From Lewinella sp050633125 (GTDB lineage: Bacteria > Bacteroidota > Bacteroidia > Chitinophagales > Saprospiraceae), in assembly GCF_050633125.1 (NCBI RefSeq), contig NZ_JBOEFX010000026.1, positions 62,001 through 126,000 on the forward strand: a stretch of DNA of 64,000 nt. Reading direction: 5' to 3'. Position 1 is the first letter of the stretch. Every line of letters begins with the position of its first letter. Both the position numbers and the translations under genes were made by a program. Shown in pieces: positions 26,572 to 35,625 of this stretch. The notes below the pieces were generated by a model, which had not been told where the DNA came from, made no database searches, and saw only the letters and a list, made by a program, of their open reading frames with translations.

Positions 26572-27684
26572 ATGCGCTTAAAACTAAGCTTATTAACGAT
26601 ACTGTTTTCAATGGTATCTGTAGTGGCCATCGGGCAGGTCNNGCCACCTCCACCTCCACCTCCATCGGAAGAAATATTTATGGTAGTAGAGCAGATGCCG
26701 GAATTTCCAGGCTGCGAAGACATGACTGATAAGCAAGAACGCAAGCAATGCTCGCAGGAGGCCTTATTGGCTTATGTTTATTCCAACTTGGAGTACCCTG
26801 AACAAGCAAAAGAAAACCGCCAGGAAGGTATGGCAGTCGTTACTTTTATTGTTGCAAAAGATGGTTCTTTAGAAAACATTAAAGTAGTACGTGATCCAGG
26901 CGCGGGCTTAGGAGACGCCGCCGCTATGGTCATCCACAAGATGAACAAGGAAAATATCCGCTGGAATCCGGGCTTACAACGCGGTAGATCCGTTGCTGTA
27001 AGGTTCAATCTTCCCGTTAGATTCAAACTCGATAAAGAAGAAATTCCTACTCCTCAAGAAGAAGAGGAAGCCGTTGAGGAAGAAATGGAAATCACGGTAG
27101 CAGATATAGCGCCATCACGGGAGATGTTGCAACAAAGTGCCGTCGCTCGGGAATGGAGAGACGAAGAGGTGGTGGAAGATGCGCCGCCGCCGCCACCACT
27201 ACCTGTAGTGGAAGCAGAAATAGAAGAAGACCTTCCTGTAGTAGAAGCAGACGAAAACTACCCACCCCCACCGCCGCCGCCACCTCCCCCTCCTGCAAGA
27301 CAACAAGTGGCCGAGATATTCAAGGTAGTAGAAGATATGCCACGCTATATGCAGGCCGATTGCGAAAGCTTGGCTACGAAAATGGAAAAAAAGGAGTGTG
27401 CGCAAGAGGCCATGTTGTCTGCTATTTACGATAACCTACAGTACCCATCAATCGCCAAAGAGAATGGTGTAGAAGGCACGACGGTCGTAACTTTCGTTGT
27501 AGAAAAAGACGGGAGCCTGAGCGATATCCGCCTTGTTCGTGATATCGGTGCAGGCTGTGGTGAGGAAGCTGTACGTCTTGTAGAGCAAATGAGTGCGCCA
27601 GGCCAATGGGTGCCTGGAAAGCAGCGGGGCCGTGCAGTGAAGGTGCAGTTCAACCTTCCAATTAAGTTTCGTCTCGACGATTAA
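26572..27684 (+). CDS. Exported protein with two TonB C-terminal domains and a proline-rich linker
   Basis: This is a protein of about 370 aa. The signal peptide (LLTILFSMVSVVAIGQ) is followed by a proline run broken by two N bases. It contains two copies of a TonB_C domain (about residues 30-150 and 250-370); each has a pre-domain with paired Cys and the core LEYPEQAKENRQEGMAVVTF or LQYPSIAKENGVEGTTVVTF, then the RGR motif (GLQRGRSVAVRFNLPVRF; GKQRGRAVKVQFNLPIKF). Acidic Glu- and Pro-rich stretches join the two. Unlike classical TonB it has a cleavable-looking signal and no obvious ExbB/D-contacting His-containing helix, so energy transduction is doubtful. A periplasmic binding role is more likely. 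The duplication is plainly internal. Confidence 0.85.
   Translation: MRLKLSLLTILFSMVSVVAIGQVXPPPPPPPSEEIFMVVEQMPEFPGCEDMTDKQERKQCSQEALLAYVYSNLEYPEQAKENRQEGMAVVTFIVAKDGSLENIKVVRDPGAGLGDAAAMVIHKMNKENIRWNPGLQRGRSVAVRFNLPVRFKLDKEEIPTPQEEEEAVEEEMEITVADIAPSREMLQQSAVAREWRDEEVVEDAPPPPPLPVVEAEIEEDLPVVEADENYPPPPPPPPPPPARQQVAEIFKVVEDMPRYMQADCESLATKMEKKECAQEAMLSAIYDNLQYPSIAKENGVEGTTVVTFVVEKDGSLSDIRLVRDIGAGCGEEAVRLVEQMSAPGQWVPGKQRGRAVKVQFNLPIKFRLDD
26641..26642. other. Two unknown bases in a proline-codon repeat
   Basis: NN sits directly before a CCACCTCC repeat that encodes a run of prolines just after the signal peptide. The repeat probably caused the assembly uncertainty; the number of proline codons may be wrong. 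Confidence 0.9.
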
Positions 27685-27732
27685 TATAATGGTTGGGGAC
27701 CCGACCGAGGCAACTAGGATAGGATAGACCAC

Positions 27733-27900
27733 GGATTACCTTGCGGTGATCGTTGTTTCACTCCTCAGAGTTGAACGGATCAGACTGATTAACACAGATT
27801 TTTCTTAAAATAGGCCGTGAGCCTCTGAGAAGCTTGCTGCAACTCCGAGGTACTGCAAGAACAACTCTGAGAACAGGAGGGACGATCACCGCAGTAATCC
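27733..27900. repeat. Dispersed repeat family R2, copy 1, with long inverted repeat
   Basis: Arm 27733-27773 (GGATTAC, GCGGTGATCGT, CTCAGAGTTG in order) is the imperfect reverse complement of 27862-27900 (CAACTCTGAG, ACGATCACCGC, GTAATCC). The right half (27840-27902) is also closely similar to 53473-53538 and to 62780-62831. It makes up most of the 383-nt non-coding gap between two convergent genes; besides it, only a terminator is seen there. Confidence 0.75.
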
Positions 27901-27970
27901 CGTCAAATCCGTTCGATCCGTGTTCTATTAGGTCATATTAGCCGCTGATAAGTTTTGGTGTGTTCGCCAA

Positions 27971-28022
27971 AAAAAGGATAGAGGAACTAACTTCAACGAA
28001 GTCTAGTCCCTCTATTTTTTTT
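27971..28022. terminator. Bidirectional terminator between convergent genes
   Basis: An imperfect stem, ATAGAGG-a-ACTA-a-CTTC (27978-27994) with GAAG-tc-TAGT-c-CCTCTAT (27998-28015), is followed by seven T on the plus strand and preceded by seven A, so it can end both the TonB-domain gene and the convergent propeller gene. Confidence 0.85.
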
Positions 28023-28067
28023 ACAAAACACCTTGTACCTAATACTTGGTACCAAGTACCCAAAAAG

Positions 28068-31000
28068 TTACCACATCATGATCCAGCGCCAACCCAAGGC
28101 AGTGCTGTTCATAGCGCGGTACATTTCATTTCCTTTCCAATCTAGTTGCCCTCCTTCGTTGCTGCCGCTATCGCTATCGGTTGCAAAGAAAGTCTCTTTG
28201 CTATCGTAACTCAAAGGCTCCATGTCTTCTTTTACCAGCAATGCATTGATAGCCATTACCTCATTACTGAGGCGTTGGGCGAATTGAACATTGATTTGCT
28301 GCATGGCAAGGCTTAGGCGCTCTGCTTCTGCTACTTGCGAATCAGAAGGTTTACCAGGGTATTGGCTCACCTTCATGTAGAGGTTTGAGATACGTTCCCG
28401 GATCTGCTCGCCTTCATCTACATAGAAGTCCCCTTCCAAGGCTACGAGGGAATTCATGGTCGTGCGAATGTCCTGTGCCAAACGATCTACCGCTAACTGT
28501 CGCTTCTTCTTTAATCCGTCCAAGGCTTCTAATTGACCTGCCAGTTGGTCATACACTTGGTAAATGTAGGCCAGGTCTTCACTCATATCATAAAGCTGCT
28601 GGGTGACCTTGCGTTGCAAAGCACGTTCCTCAAGAGTGTAAGGGGCATCAGGGTCAAAAGCCAGGGTAAAGCTGGTGGTGTAGGTGTCTCTACCTTTGAT
28701 CAGCTTTACTTCGTATTCGCCAGCTTCCAGGTTAGGGCCAAAAATGGAACCAAAGAGGGCGCTCCGATTGCGAGTAGGTGCTGCTTTGGGTTGCGGCAGG
28801 CTTGTAGGCATCCTCACCACATTGATTCCCGCAGATTTGCTTGCTTGAATTTCTTTGATCTTCTCACCGTCTTTGTAAATTTCGATATACATCTTACCAA
28901 AAGTATGGCGCTTCTGGCTGTAGTACATCACTGGGGCTGCCGAGCTGGGGTTGCCAGCGGTAAAGTTACCAGAACCTCCAAACCAGCTTCCGCCTGCACC
29001 AGGGTCACGCAGTAGTGTGGGAGGAAGTTCAAAGAAAGCTACTTTTTCGGTGAGCATTTCTGCGGTGATTTGCCGCAATGGGCTCAGGTCATCCAAGAGT
29101 ATAATACCCCGGCCGTGGGTGGCCATCACTAGTGCATTGTCGCGCGGATGGATCACCATGTCACGTACGCCTACCTTCGGCATATTGTTGGTGAAACGTG
29201 CCCAGGTAGTACCATCGTCTAGTGATATGTATAGCCCAAATTCAGTGCCCAAAAACAAGAGGTTGGGTTGTACCAAGTCTTGGCGAACACTCAGGGCATA
29301 GCCTGATACATCTTCGGTATTGGTCAGGCATGTCCAGGTAGCACCCAGGTCGGTAGTTTTATAAAGATAGGTCGTCATATCACCCATTCGGTGGTGGTCG
29401 AACGTCACGTACGCAGTATTGGCATCATGTGGACTGGGATCAACGAAAGTGATCCAGGTATTTTCCGGGAGATCGGGAACATTGGCAATGACGTTTTGCC
29501 AATTTTTGCCACCATTACTAGTGACCTGTAGATGGCCATCATCAGTTCCTACCCAAATGGTTTGGTCGGCTACTGGCGACTCTGCAATGGTATATATGGT
29601 ACAGTTGTTCTCTGCTGTAGAGTTGTCAATGCTCAATCCGCCAGAGGCAAACTGCTGCTGCTTGTCTGGGTTGTCTGTGGTAAGGTCTGGAGATATACGA
29701 TCCCAGCTTTCACCCATGTCTTCACTGCGGTAGAGATACTGACTGGCAAAATACATCCGTTCCGGGCGCAGGGTACTGATATGAACTGGTGAGTTCCAGT
29801 TGTAGCGTAGTTCCTCCTCTCCTTCTCCACGGTAAGGGGCTATTGATTTGGCTTGTCCCGTTTTTTTATTGTAGCGAACGAGGTTGCCACCCTGGTATTC
29901 AGCAAAAATGATATCCTCTTGTGTAGGATGAGGGAAGGTGTAGAAGCCATCGCCGCCGTAGACATTGGTCCAGTCATTATTACTAATGCCACCGGCTCGG
30001 CGTGAGGGGCCAACCCAGGAGCCATTGTCCTGTAAGCCACCATAGACGTTGAAGGGTTTAGCATTATCTACACTTACGTGGTAAAATTGAGAAACAGGCA
30101 AATTCATCCACATTTTGGTGGTCCGGCCCCGGTCGATACTTTCGTAGATACCTCCATCAGTTGCTACCAGGATGTGTTTGGGGTTGGTAGGGTCTATCCA
30201 GATATCGTGAATATCGGAGTGGACGCTATTTCCTATTGCACGAAAAACGCGGCCCCGGTCTTCACTAATAATGGCATTCAATCCACACTTCGCAACAATA
30301 CTATCGTTGGTAGGATCAACGGTCAGGTTACTAAAGTAAAAAGGGCGCACGGTAGTGCCAAAGTCATTGCTGGCCATTTCCCAGTTGGCACCAGCATCGG
30401 TGCTAAGGTATAAACCTTTCTTATCGGCACTTTTACATTCTACCGAAAGGTAAATGACGTCGCCGTTGGTGGGGGCTACACCGATAGCCATCCGACCGAG
30501 TTTTTCGTCGGGCAGACCATTTTGGATAGGTGCCCAGTTACTTCCTCCATCGGTACTTTTATAAACACCGCTGCCTCCGGTAAATCCAGAGTCAAATGAC
30601 CATGGGTAACGGCGGAAACTCCAGGTGACAGCATAGACGATTTCAGGGTTTTCGGGATCGAAATCAAGGTCGGTTGCGCCTGTATTTTCGTCAATGTAGA
30701 GGATTTTCTCCCAGGTTGCGCCACCATCGGTAGTTTTAAAAACGCCTCTTTCTTCGTTGGCGTTCCACAAATGGCCGAGGGCGGCCACGTAGGCTGTATT
30801 AGGATCAGTAGGATGGATGATGATGTCAGAGATTCGTTCGGTATCATCCAGGCCGATAGCTTCCCAGCTTGTACCACCGTTGGTACTTTTGTACATCCCG
30901 GTTCCAACAGAGACGCTATTACGTGTCCATTGTTCACCGGTACCAACGTAAACCGTTTCCGGTTCACTGGGGGCAATGGCAATTTTGCCAATAGATTGGG

Positions 31001-31271
31001 TATGGTCATCAAATATAGGGCGGAGTACAGAACCTCCGGTAACGGTTTTCCAAACACCTCCGCCGGCGGAACCTAGATAAATGGTGGTAGGGTCATCGGG
31101 ATGTACCGCAATGCTACTCACACGGCCACTCATTACTGCCGGACCGATCTGTCGGGCACGAAGGCCGTCGATTAGCATAGAGCTGGTCGTGATTTGGCTA
31201 TCCTGGGCTTGGGCTTGATGGAAAAACAAAAAGCTAAAAAGAAGGGCGCAAGAGGTAAAAAGAATTCGCAT
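28068..31271 (-). CDS. Secreted BNR/sortilin-like beta-propeller protein, paralogue
   Basis: This is a 1067-aa exported protein with signal peptide (TSCALLFSFLFFHQAQAQ), then ARQIGPAVMSGRVSSIAVHP and a long series of Asp-box/BNR repeats (GVWKTVTGG, MYKSTNGGTSWEAI, VFKTTDGGATWEKI, VYKSTDGGSNWAPI, LYKTTDLGATWTCL). After residue 750 come a beta region and a helical C-terminus (TQQLYDMSEDLAYIYQVYDQ). It is a full-length paralogue of the protein at 9718. No T9SS tail and no lipobox are seen, so it is probably periplasmic. Such proteins are often labelled glycosyl hydrolase by similarity; I regard the activity as unknown. It may form an operon with the LolA-like gene at 31380, separated by a 108-nt gap that holds a hairpin. 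Confidence 0.85.
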   Translation of the reverse strand: MRILFTSCALLFSFLFFHQAQAQDSQITTSSMLIDGLRARQIGPAVMSGRVSSIAVHPDDPTTIYLGSAGGGVWKTVTGGSVLRPIFDDHTQSIGKIAIAPSEPETVYVGTGEQWTRNSVSVGTGMYKSTNGGTSWEAIGLDDTERISDIIIHPTDPNTAYVAALGHLWNANEERGVFKTTDGGATWEKILYIDENTGATDLDFDPENPEIVYAVTWSFRRYPWSFDSGFTGGSGVYKSTDGGSNWAPIQNGLPDEKLGRMAIGVAPTNGDVIYLSVECKSADKKGLYLSTDAGANWEMASNDFGTTVRPFYFSNLTVDPTNDSIVAKCGLNAIISEDRGRVFRAIGNSVHSDIHDIWIDPTNPKHILVATDGGIYESIDRGRTTKMWMNLPVSQFYHVSVDNAKPFNVYGGLQDNGSWVGPSRRAGGISNNDWTNVYGGDGFYTFPHPTQEDIIFAEYQGGNLVRYNKKTGQAKSIAPYRGEGEEELRYNWNSPVHISTLRPERMYFASQYLYRSEDMGESWDRISPDLTTDNPDKQQQFASGGLSIDNSTAENNCTIYTIAESPVADQTIWVGTDDGHLQVTSNGGKNWQNVIANVPDLPENTWITFVDPSPHDANTAYVTFDHHRMGDMTTYLYKTTDLGATWTCLTNTEDVSGYALSVRQDLVQPNLLFLGTEFGLYISLDDGTTWARFTNNMPKVGVRDMVIHPRDNALVMATHGRGIILLDDLSPLRQITAEMLTEKVAFFELPPTLLRDPGAGGSWFGGSGNFTAGNPSSAAPVMYYSQKRHTFGKMYIEIYKDGEKIKEIQASKSAGINVVRMPTSLPQPKAAPTRNRSALFGSIFGPNLEAGEYEVKLIKGRDTYTTSFTLAFDPDAPYTLEERALQRKVTQQLYDMSEDLAYIYQVYDQLAGQLEALDGLKKKRQLAVDRLAQDIRTTMNSLVALEGDFYVDEGEQIRERISNLYMKVSQYPGKPSDSQVAEAERLSLAMQQINVQFAQRLSNEVMAINALLVKEDMEPLSYDSKETFFATDSDSGSNEGGQLDWKGNEMYRAMNSTALGWRWIMMW

Positions 31272-31318
31272 AATGGATGTGTTTCTAGATATTTTTTTTC
31301 AGACTGTTCCCTGACGAA

Positions 31319-31353
31319 CACTGGCCCTGACGACGTTTGCCGCAGGGCCAGTG
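31319..31353 (-). repeat. Perfect 11-bp hairpin between two minus-strand genes
   Basis: CACTGGCCCTG (31319-31329) pairs exactly with CAGGGCCAGTG (31343-31353). It lies in the gap between the LolA-like gene and the propeller gene. No T-run follows on the minus strand, so a processing or partial-attenuation role is more likely than full termination. Confidence 0.6.
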
Positions 31354-31379
31354 AATAAAATTTCTGGCAGGCAGGGCAA

Positions 31380-32132
31380 TTAGTTGCCTTTGTCTGCGGC
31401 CTTCGGGTAGACAAAAATGGTTTCGTCTAACTCTAGGTTTAGTTCAATCTTGGTAACTGTCATTGAAAACTGAGTGGCACCGCCTACTTTTGATTCGATG
31501 TATCTCGGGATCATTAGTCCTTCGTACTCTTCGTAGTCACTCAGGTAAGTCTCTACAGCTTGACCAGCCATCTGTCCTTCAGCAATGATGGTCTTTTGCA
31601 TGATAGGCACTAGGTACTCGGGCTCAAAGTAATGGAATTCTTCCGTACCGTCCTTTTTTGTCAATTTAAGCTCGTAAGCCATTACTCCGTCTACTTCTTT
31701 CTGGCCCAACAACTCTATTGTGTGGCCTTTGTCAGCATAGTCGATGAAGTCATCCTCAAAGGTTTCTTTGGTGAATTCATTGGCCATTTCAGCAGGCATT
31801 GGCTGTGCGTCAGCAGCTCCCATAAATGGGTTGATCCACCATGCTGTTTCTCCATCATAAGCCTGGATCATTTCCTGGCCTTGAATGTTGATTTCCATAC
31901 GCTGCTTGTTAGGTGGCATTTGCATGATTACGCCAGGGAATTCCATCCCCATCTGAGCCATTTTGGCTTCCATTCGCATAGAGGTCAGGGCTTTCCAGTT
32001 GTCTTTACCACCAATGTTTTCGAGGTAAGCCTCAATGATCTCATCAGCAGTAATATCCGTAACGGCCTTCTCTTGCGCGTTACCCATGAAAAATCCTAGA
32101 GAAAGTGCGCAAAGCAAGAAAATGTGTTTCAT
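31380..32132 (-). CDS. Exported LolA-like outer-membrane lipoprotein-sorting protein
   Basis: This is a 250-aa exported protein: the signal peptide is FLLCALSLGFFMGNAQ. The mature part opens with ADEIIEAYLENIGGKDNWKA, a pattern typical of Bacteroidota LolA-superfamily proteins, then beta strands (MRMEAKMAQMGMEFPGVIM, KQRMEINIQGQEMIQAYDGE) and ends LDETIFVYPKA. It belongs to the same fold as the LolA at 47786 but to a separate branch. A role in lipid or lipoprotein handling is inferred from the fold only. Confidence 0.75.
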   Translation of the reverse strand: MKHIFLLCALSLGFFMGNAQEKAVTDITADEIIEAYLENIGGKDNWKALTSMRMEAKMAQMGMEFPGVIMQMPPNKQRMEINIQGQEMIQAYDGETAWWINPFMGAADAQPMPAEMANEFTKETFEDDFIDYADKGHTIELLGQKEVDGVMAYELKLTKKDGTEEFHYFEPEYLVPIMQKTIIAEGQMAGQAVETYLSDYEEYEGLMIPRYIESKVGGATQFSMTVTKIELNLELDETIFVYPKAADKGN

Positions 32133-32400
32133 TCTGGTTTATTTTTTACGAAAATGATTGTGTAAGTTTTTAACAGGGTGCTTAGTCAGGCTTGTTGAAA
32201 ACGAGCTTGCAATACCATTAGTAGCATCTGCTTCAAAAATATTACAACTGTAAGGTGAGAATTGTACGGGAAAAACCGAAAAATATTCGATGAAATAGGA
32301 AAACGGAGGGATGAATTTGCAAACTGACCAGGGTGATGGGCTACCTCTAACCTTTGCGTCACTCCTTCCTTGCGAGAAAAAAGCCGGAGGGGCGGGTCTA

Positions 32401-32550
32401 AAGCCAGTGCGTAGGCCAGCAGGCCGTAGCTCGGGGCCCGGAGGGGGCAAGGACAAAGGATGGGCAGCCGCTCCGTAGGGTCGGGTTTAAAACCCGACTA
32501 CGGAGCGGCAGACAGCCTGGTGCCGAGGCACGAAGGCATGGCCCCTAGGG
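32401..32550 (-). repeat. Dispersed repeat family R1, copy A (reverse orientation)
   Basis: Read on the minus strand, this copy contains in order GGGGCCATGCC, CTCGGCACCAGGCTGTCT, CCCATCCT, GTCC, CTCCGGGCC and CGGCCTGCTGGCC followed by CGCACTGG. Copies B (47128) and C (62643) have most of the same blocks in the same order. This copy also has a large inner hairpin: GCCGCTCCGTAG (32467-32478) with CTACGGAGCGGC (32498-32509) and TCGGGTT with AACCCGA inside. It lies in a 658-nt gap (32133-32790) where I see no gene; the rest of the gap is AT-rich and may hold the sigma-factor promoter. Confidence 0.75.
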
Positions 32551-32790
32551 GTAGGAAAGTAAGTACGGTCGATAGATGTAACTTGTGGGGAGCCCTAGTC
32601 AGGAGCTTTGTATCTCTAGGCTTCGGTAAGAATATTTTGGGTGTGGAAAATAAAAAAATAAAAAAAAACAGATTTTCACTAACCTTTTTAATTTCTCCAA
32701 CGATAGTAGGGATAGAAGGCATGATTAAGACGGCTGTATTAAACAGCATCCTTTATAAAGTCCTTCTCTAAAAAAACATTATCAACGTAT

Positions 32791-33354
32791 ATGTCATACG
32801 GAAAACATAGCACCGAAGAGAACTTGCGACAGGGATGCCTGGCGGGGGATCGGTTGGCGCAAAAGGAGCTTTACCGCCGCTTTTACGGTAAGCTTCTGGG
32901 TATTCCGATGCGCTATACCCGCGATAAGGAGGAAGCTACTGCAATATTGAACCAGGCCTTTCTAACCATTTTTAATGGACTCGGAAAATACCGGGAAGTA
33001 GGGTCGTTTCAAGGATGGATGGCAACCATTACTTTTAGAACAACGATGGATCACTTGCGTTACGAGCAGCGCTATCGGGAACGCATTAGCCTGGAAGCCA
33101 AAGAGGTACCCATTATGAGGAGCAAGGCCGAGGAAAATCTGGCTGTCGAAGAACTCATTCAGATTATTCAGCGCTTACCGGATCACTTACGTGTTGTTTT
33201 CAGCCTGTATGTGATCGAAGGATACAAACATGAGGAGATTACCAACCTGTTGGGCATCACCCTCAGTACGAGTAAATGGAGACTAGCTAAAGCCCGCGAG
33301 ACCTTACAGTCTTGGCTGGGGCAATTGTATAACCAAAAAGGCAGATCGGCATGA
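32791..33354 (+). CDS. ECF-type RNA polymerase sigma factor
   Basis: This is a 187-aa sigma-70 family, extracytoplasmic-function factor. Region 2 spans about residues 25-90 (YTRDKEEATAILNQAFLTIF, GSFQGWMATITFRTTMDHLR), and region 4 about 120-180 (IQRLPDHLRVVFSLYVIEGY, then KHEEITNLLGITLSTSKWRL, the HTH). The domains are joined by a short linker and there is no region 1.1 or 3. Its stop overlaps the next gene by four nt (ATGA), the usual layout for sigma and anti-sigma pairs. The four downstream envelope genes run in the same direction and are probably its operon. Confidence 0.95.
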   Translation: MSYGKHSTEENLRQGCLAGDRLAQKELYRRFYGKLLGIPMRYTRDKEEATAILNQAFLTIFNGLGKYREVGSFQGWMATITFRTTMDHLRYEQRYRERISLEAKEVPIMRSKAEENLAVEELIQIIQRLPDHLRVVFSLYVIEGYKHEEITNLLGITLSTSKWRLAKARETLQSWLGQLYNQKGRSA

Positions 33355-34001
33355 GTTTCGACTACAACAAATGGGAAGACGAGCTTCGGTCTAAAGTAGA
33401 AGCACACGAGTTTGCCTTTGATGCCTCGGCTTGGGAGCAAATGGATGAACTCCTGGACCAAGGTGGCGGTACAATGGCACCCAAAGAAGAGGCTCCGCCA
33501 GCTAGCGGCCGCTTGACGGCATGGATATTTAGAGGCTTTATTCTGATCATTATTGGCGCCTTATGCTGGTGGATGCTTAGTGATACCAACAAAAACACTG
33601 TTACCCTGAGTAGCTTTAATATTACAACTACTCTCGAAAATACACCGACAGAAAACCCATTACACACCGAGAACGCGCCCTTTAAAGTGGAGGCAGGAAG
33701 CACGACGAATCCCGAGTACCGTCAACTTCCTGCCAATACCACGGAGTTTGTGGAAGCGGCGCCAGAGGCTACAAGCTTTTTAGCTACAGAAATAAACGCC
33801 AGCACACCTCCTAAAGAGGAAGAAACACAATCCTTACCCGACAGGAGTGCTGCTTACCTTACATTTCCTCTAAAAGGGAACACGACGATACCATTGCTGC
33901 CAAGTTTATTAGATGATAAACTTTCAGCGCCGGTTCTTGAAAGCCGAAAGCGAAAACGTGACCGGCGAACATTATACCCCGATGTGATCGAGCGGTATTA
34001 G
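33351..34001 (+). CDS. Single-pass membrane protein in the anti-sigma position
   Basis: This is a 216-aa protein with a cytoplasmic N-terminus (MSFDYNKWEDELRSKVEAHE, helical and acidic), one membrane helix at about residues 60-78 (RGFILIIIGALCWWML) and a Thr/Pro/Glu-rich periplasmic part. The translational overlap with the ECF gene and this topology suggest an anti-sigma factor. No zinc-binding ZAS motif (HxxxCxxC) is visible, so it would belong to an unrecognised type. The N-terminal segment FAFDASAWEQMDELL resembles the first lines of other Bacteroidota proteins that follow sigma factors. The role is an inference from position. Confidence 0.7.
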   Translation: MSFDYNKWEDELRSKVEAHEFAFDASAWEQMDELLDQGGGTMAPKEEAPPASGRLTAWIFRGFILIIIGALCWWMLSDTNKNTVTLSSFNITTTLENTPTENPLHTENAPFKVEAGSTTNPEYRQLPANTTEFVEAAPEATSFLATEINASTPPKEEETQSLPDRSAAYLTFPLKGNTTIPLLPSLLDDKLSAPVLESRKRKRDRRTLYPDVIERY

Positions 34002-34042
34002 GAACTCCTCTTATTAAATTATTCATTGAAAAAATAATAATC

Positions 34043-34762
34043 ATGCATCGTATGAAACACCTCCTCTATGCCTGTTGCTTCCTTTTTGTGGGGATGATGA
34101 GCCAGGATTTAAATGCCCAGACAACAACGACTAGCCCACTTACCGTAGGTTTTGATGTTGGATTTGTTTTCAACCACAACAACAACGACTCGATAACAAT
34201 GGCAAGGAATGCCCACACCCTTCAGCTACGCTCCAGTTATCGTTTTATGCGTTGGTTGGCGGTAAGTGCAAGTATTGGCTACGGCAATGTTAGTGAAGCC
34301 GGCGATTATTTCTTTACTCGCAACGGGAGTGCCCGTATAGGAGAACCCTGGACTTTTGTTAGAAAAACGCATCGCATTCCAGCAGCTATAGGACCAGAAC
34401 TTAATTTTCGAATAGGGCAAGGAGATTTGAGTATTGCCGCGCAATTTGGTTTCATCTACAACCAGTCAAAAGTTTTTCTGGCTAATGCAACAGATGGTTA
34501 CGGTCTACAGTACAAGTCTACACTTGATACCTATAACAGCCTTGCCTTTTCCTATACCTATTGGCCGCAAGAGCGCTTTGGCGTGCGTATCGGCATACAG
34601 TTTCAGGATTGGTTATCGAGCAGCTATTCATCGACGGAATTGACTGCTAATTCGCAGCAAAACTATCCAGACTTATCATCACTTGTTATTGCTCGTTCAA
34701 GGCCTTCTACCAATGCCTTGGAACTAGAATTATTTCAAATCGGGCTTACTTATCGCCTCTAA
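34043..34762 (+). CDS. Outer-membrane beta-barrel protein, hypothetical
   Basis: This is a 239-aa exported barrel-type protein (236 aa from the ATG at 34052, which also fits). The signal peptide is LYACCFLFVGMMSQDLNAQ. The mature part has amphipathic strands with frequent Tyr and Trp (HTLQLRSSYRFMRWLAVSAS, TYNSLAFSYTYWPQERFGVR) and ends LELELFQIGLTYRL. It lies 41 nt after the membrane protein gene and is likely in the sigma-factor operon. Confidence 0.72.
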   Translation: MHRMKHLLYACCFLFVGMMSQDLNAQTTTTSPLTVGFDVGFVFNHNNNDSITMARNAHTLQLRSSYRFMRWLAVSASIGYGNVSEAGDYFFTRNGSARIGEPWTFVRKTHRIPAAIGPELNFRIGQGDLSIAAQFGFIYNQSKVFLANATDGYGLQYKSTLDTYNSLAFSYTYWPQERFGVRIGIQFQDWLSSSYSSTELTANSQQNYPDLSSLVIARSRPSTNALELELFQIGLTYRL

Positions 34763-34817
34763 GAACGTGTTGCGTGCTCTCTCTAATTTCTGACCTCTAA
34801 ATTCAAAACGAAAAATC

Positions 34818-35543
34818 ATGAAATATTCCGTCCTGTTTGTCACCTTGTTACTGTCCGTTCTCTCCTATTCATTACGTGGACAAACCAGTACTAAAACCCA
34901 AATTTGGGTGGATGCTACTACCTCTTTTGGCTTCCTTGATTTTGATCCATTCAAGCTTGGTTTTGGGGGAGGCGTACAGCTCAGTCTGGAAAAACCGATA
35001 AACACCAAGAGTTCATTAGGTTTGTTTATTGGTGCTAGCAAAATGGGCAGCTACAACCGGGTATATGGAGAATATACCTACAACATACTCCCTAGTGGCT
35101 TTCAGCAAAGAGAGCAAAATACCAAACTCCAAGCGCTTGGCTTTTTTGATACCGGCTTGCGTTTTAAGCATCGCCCACAGCAGGCGTCGCCCTGGTCGTG
35201 GAGTATTGGTATAAATGCGTCGCTACTATTTCAGCCCGTTGGGCAAGAATACGATCGTTATGCCATTAGTGTCAGAGAACCTGAAATAGGAGAAAATGAA
35301 TACGTGCATGGCTTCGTCACAAGTGGATTAATAAGCAGTAGTTCACTGGATGCTGAAGATTTTGCCAGCTACGACATTAGTGCGGAAGCAACGCTCTACT
35401 ACGAAATAACGAAAGGTTGTGCATTGAGGGCTTCTTTCCGGCAGGGGACGAAAAACCTGATCAATCCATCTGTAGCTTCTACTGGAGATGCACAGCATTA
35501 CCTCAGTATGTTGGCTGTGGGCTTTAGTGCGCGCTTGCGCTAA
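34818..35543 (+). CDS. Outer-membrane beta-barrel protein, hypothetical
   Basis: This is a 241-aa exported protein. The signal peptide is VTLLLSVLSYSLRGQ. The mature part has alternating strands (GFGGGVQLSLEKPIN, WSIGINASLLFQPVG) and a C-terminus YLSMLAVGFSARLR. Like its upstream neighbour it looks like a small barrel, but the two share no obvious sequence. It lies in the same operon, 55 nt downstream. Confidence 0.7.
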   Translation: MKYSVLFVTLLLSVLSYSLRGQTSTKTQIWVDATTSFGFLDFDPFKLGFGGGVQLSLEKPINTKSSLGLFIGASKMGSYNRVYGEYTYNILPSGFQQREQNTKLQALGFFDTGLRFKHRPQQASPWSWSIGINASLLFQPVGQEYDRYAISVREPEIGENEYVHGFVTSGLISSSSLDAEDFASYDISAEATLYYEITKGCALRASFRQGTKNLINPSVASTGDAQHYLSMLAVGFSARLR

Positions 35544-35625
35544 GCTGCTAATTAATTTACCATTCTAAACACTTTGGCAATTTTAGCTTTCGCTTGATTT
35601 GTCAGAGTATCTAAAAAATAAAACA

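Noticed and set aside
28951..29301. 116-codon plus-strand frame within the second propeller gene
   Set aside because: It is antisense to a gene with strong repeat motifs and has no independent support.
32460..32771. 103-codon open frame before the sigma-factor gene
   Set aside because: It runs through the R1 repeat and an A/T-rich stretch; no start signal or domain supports it.
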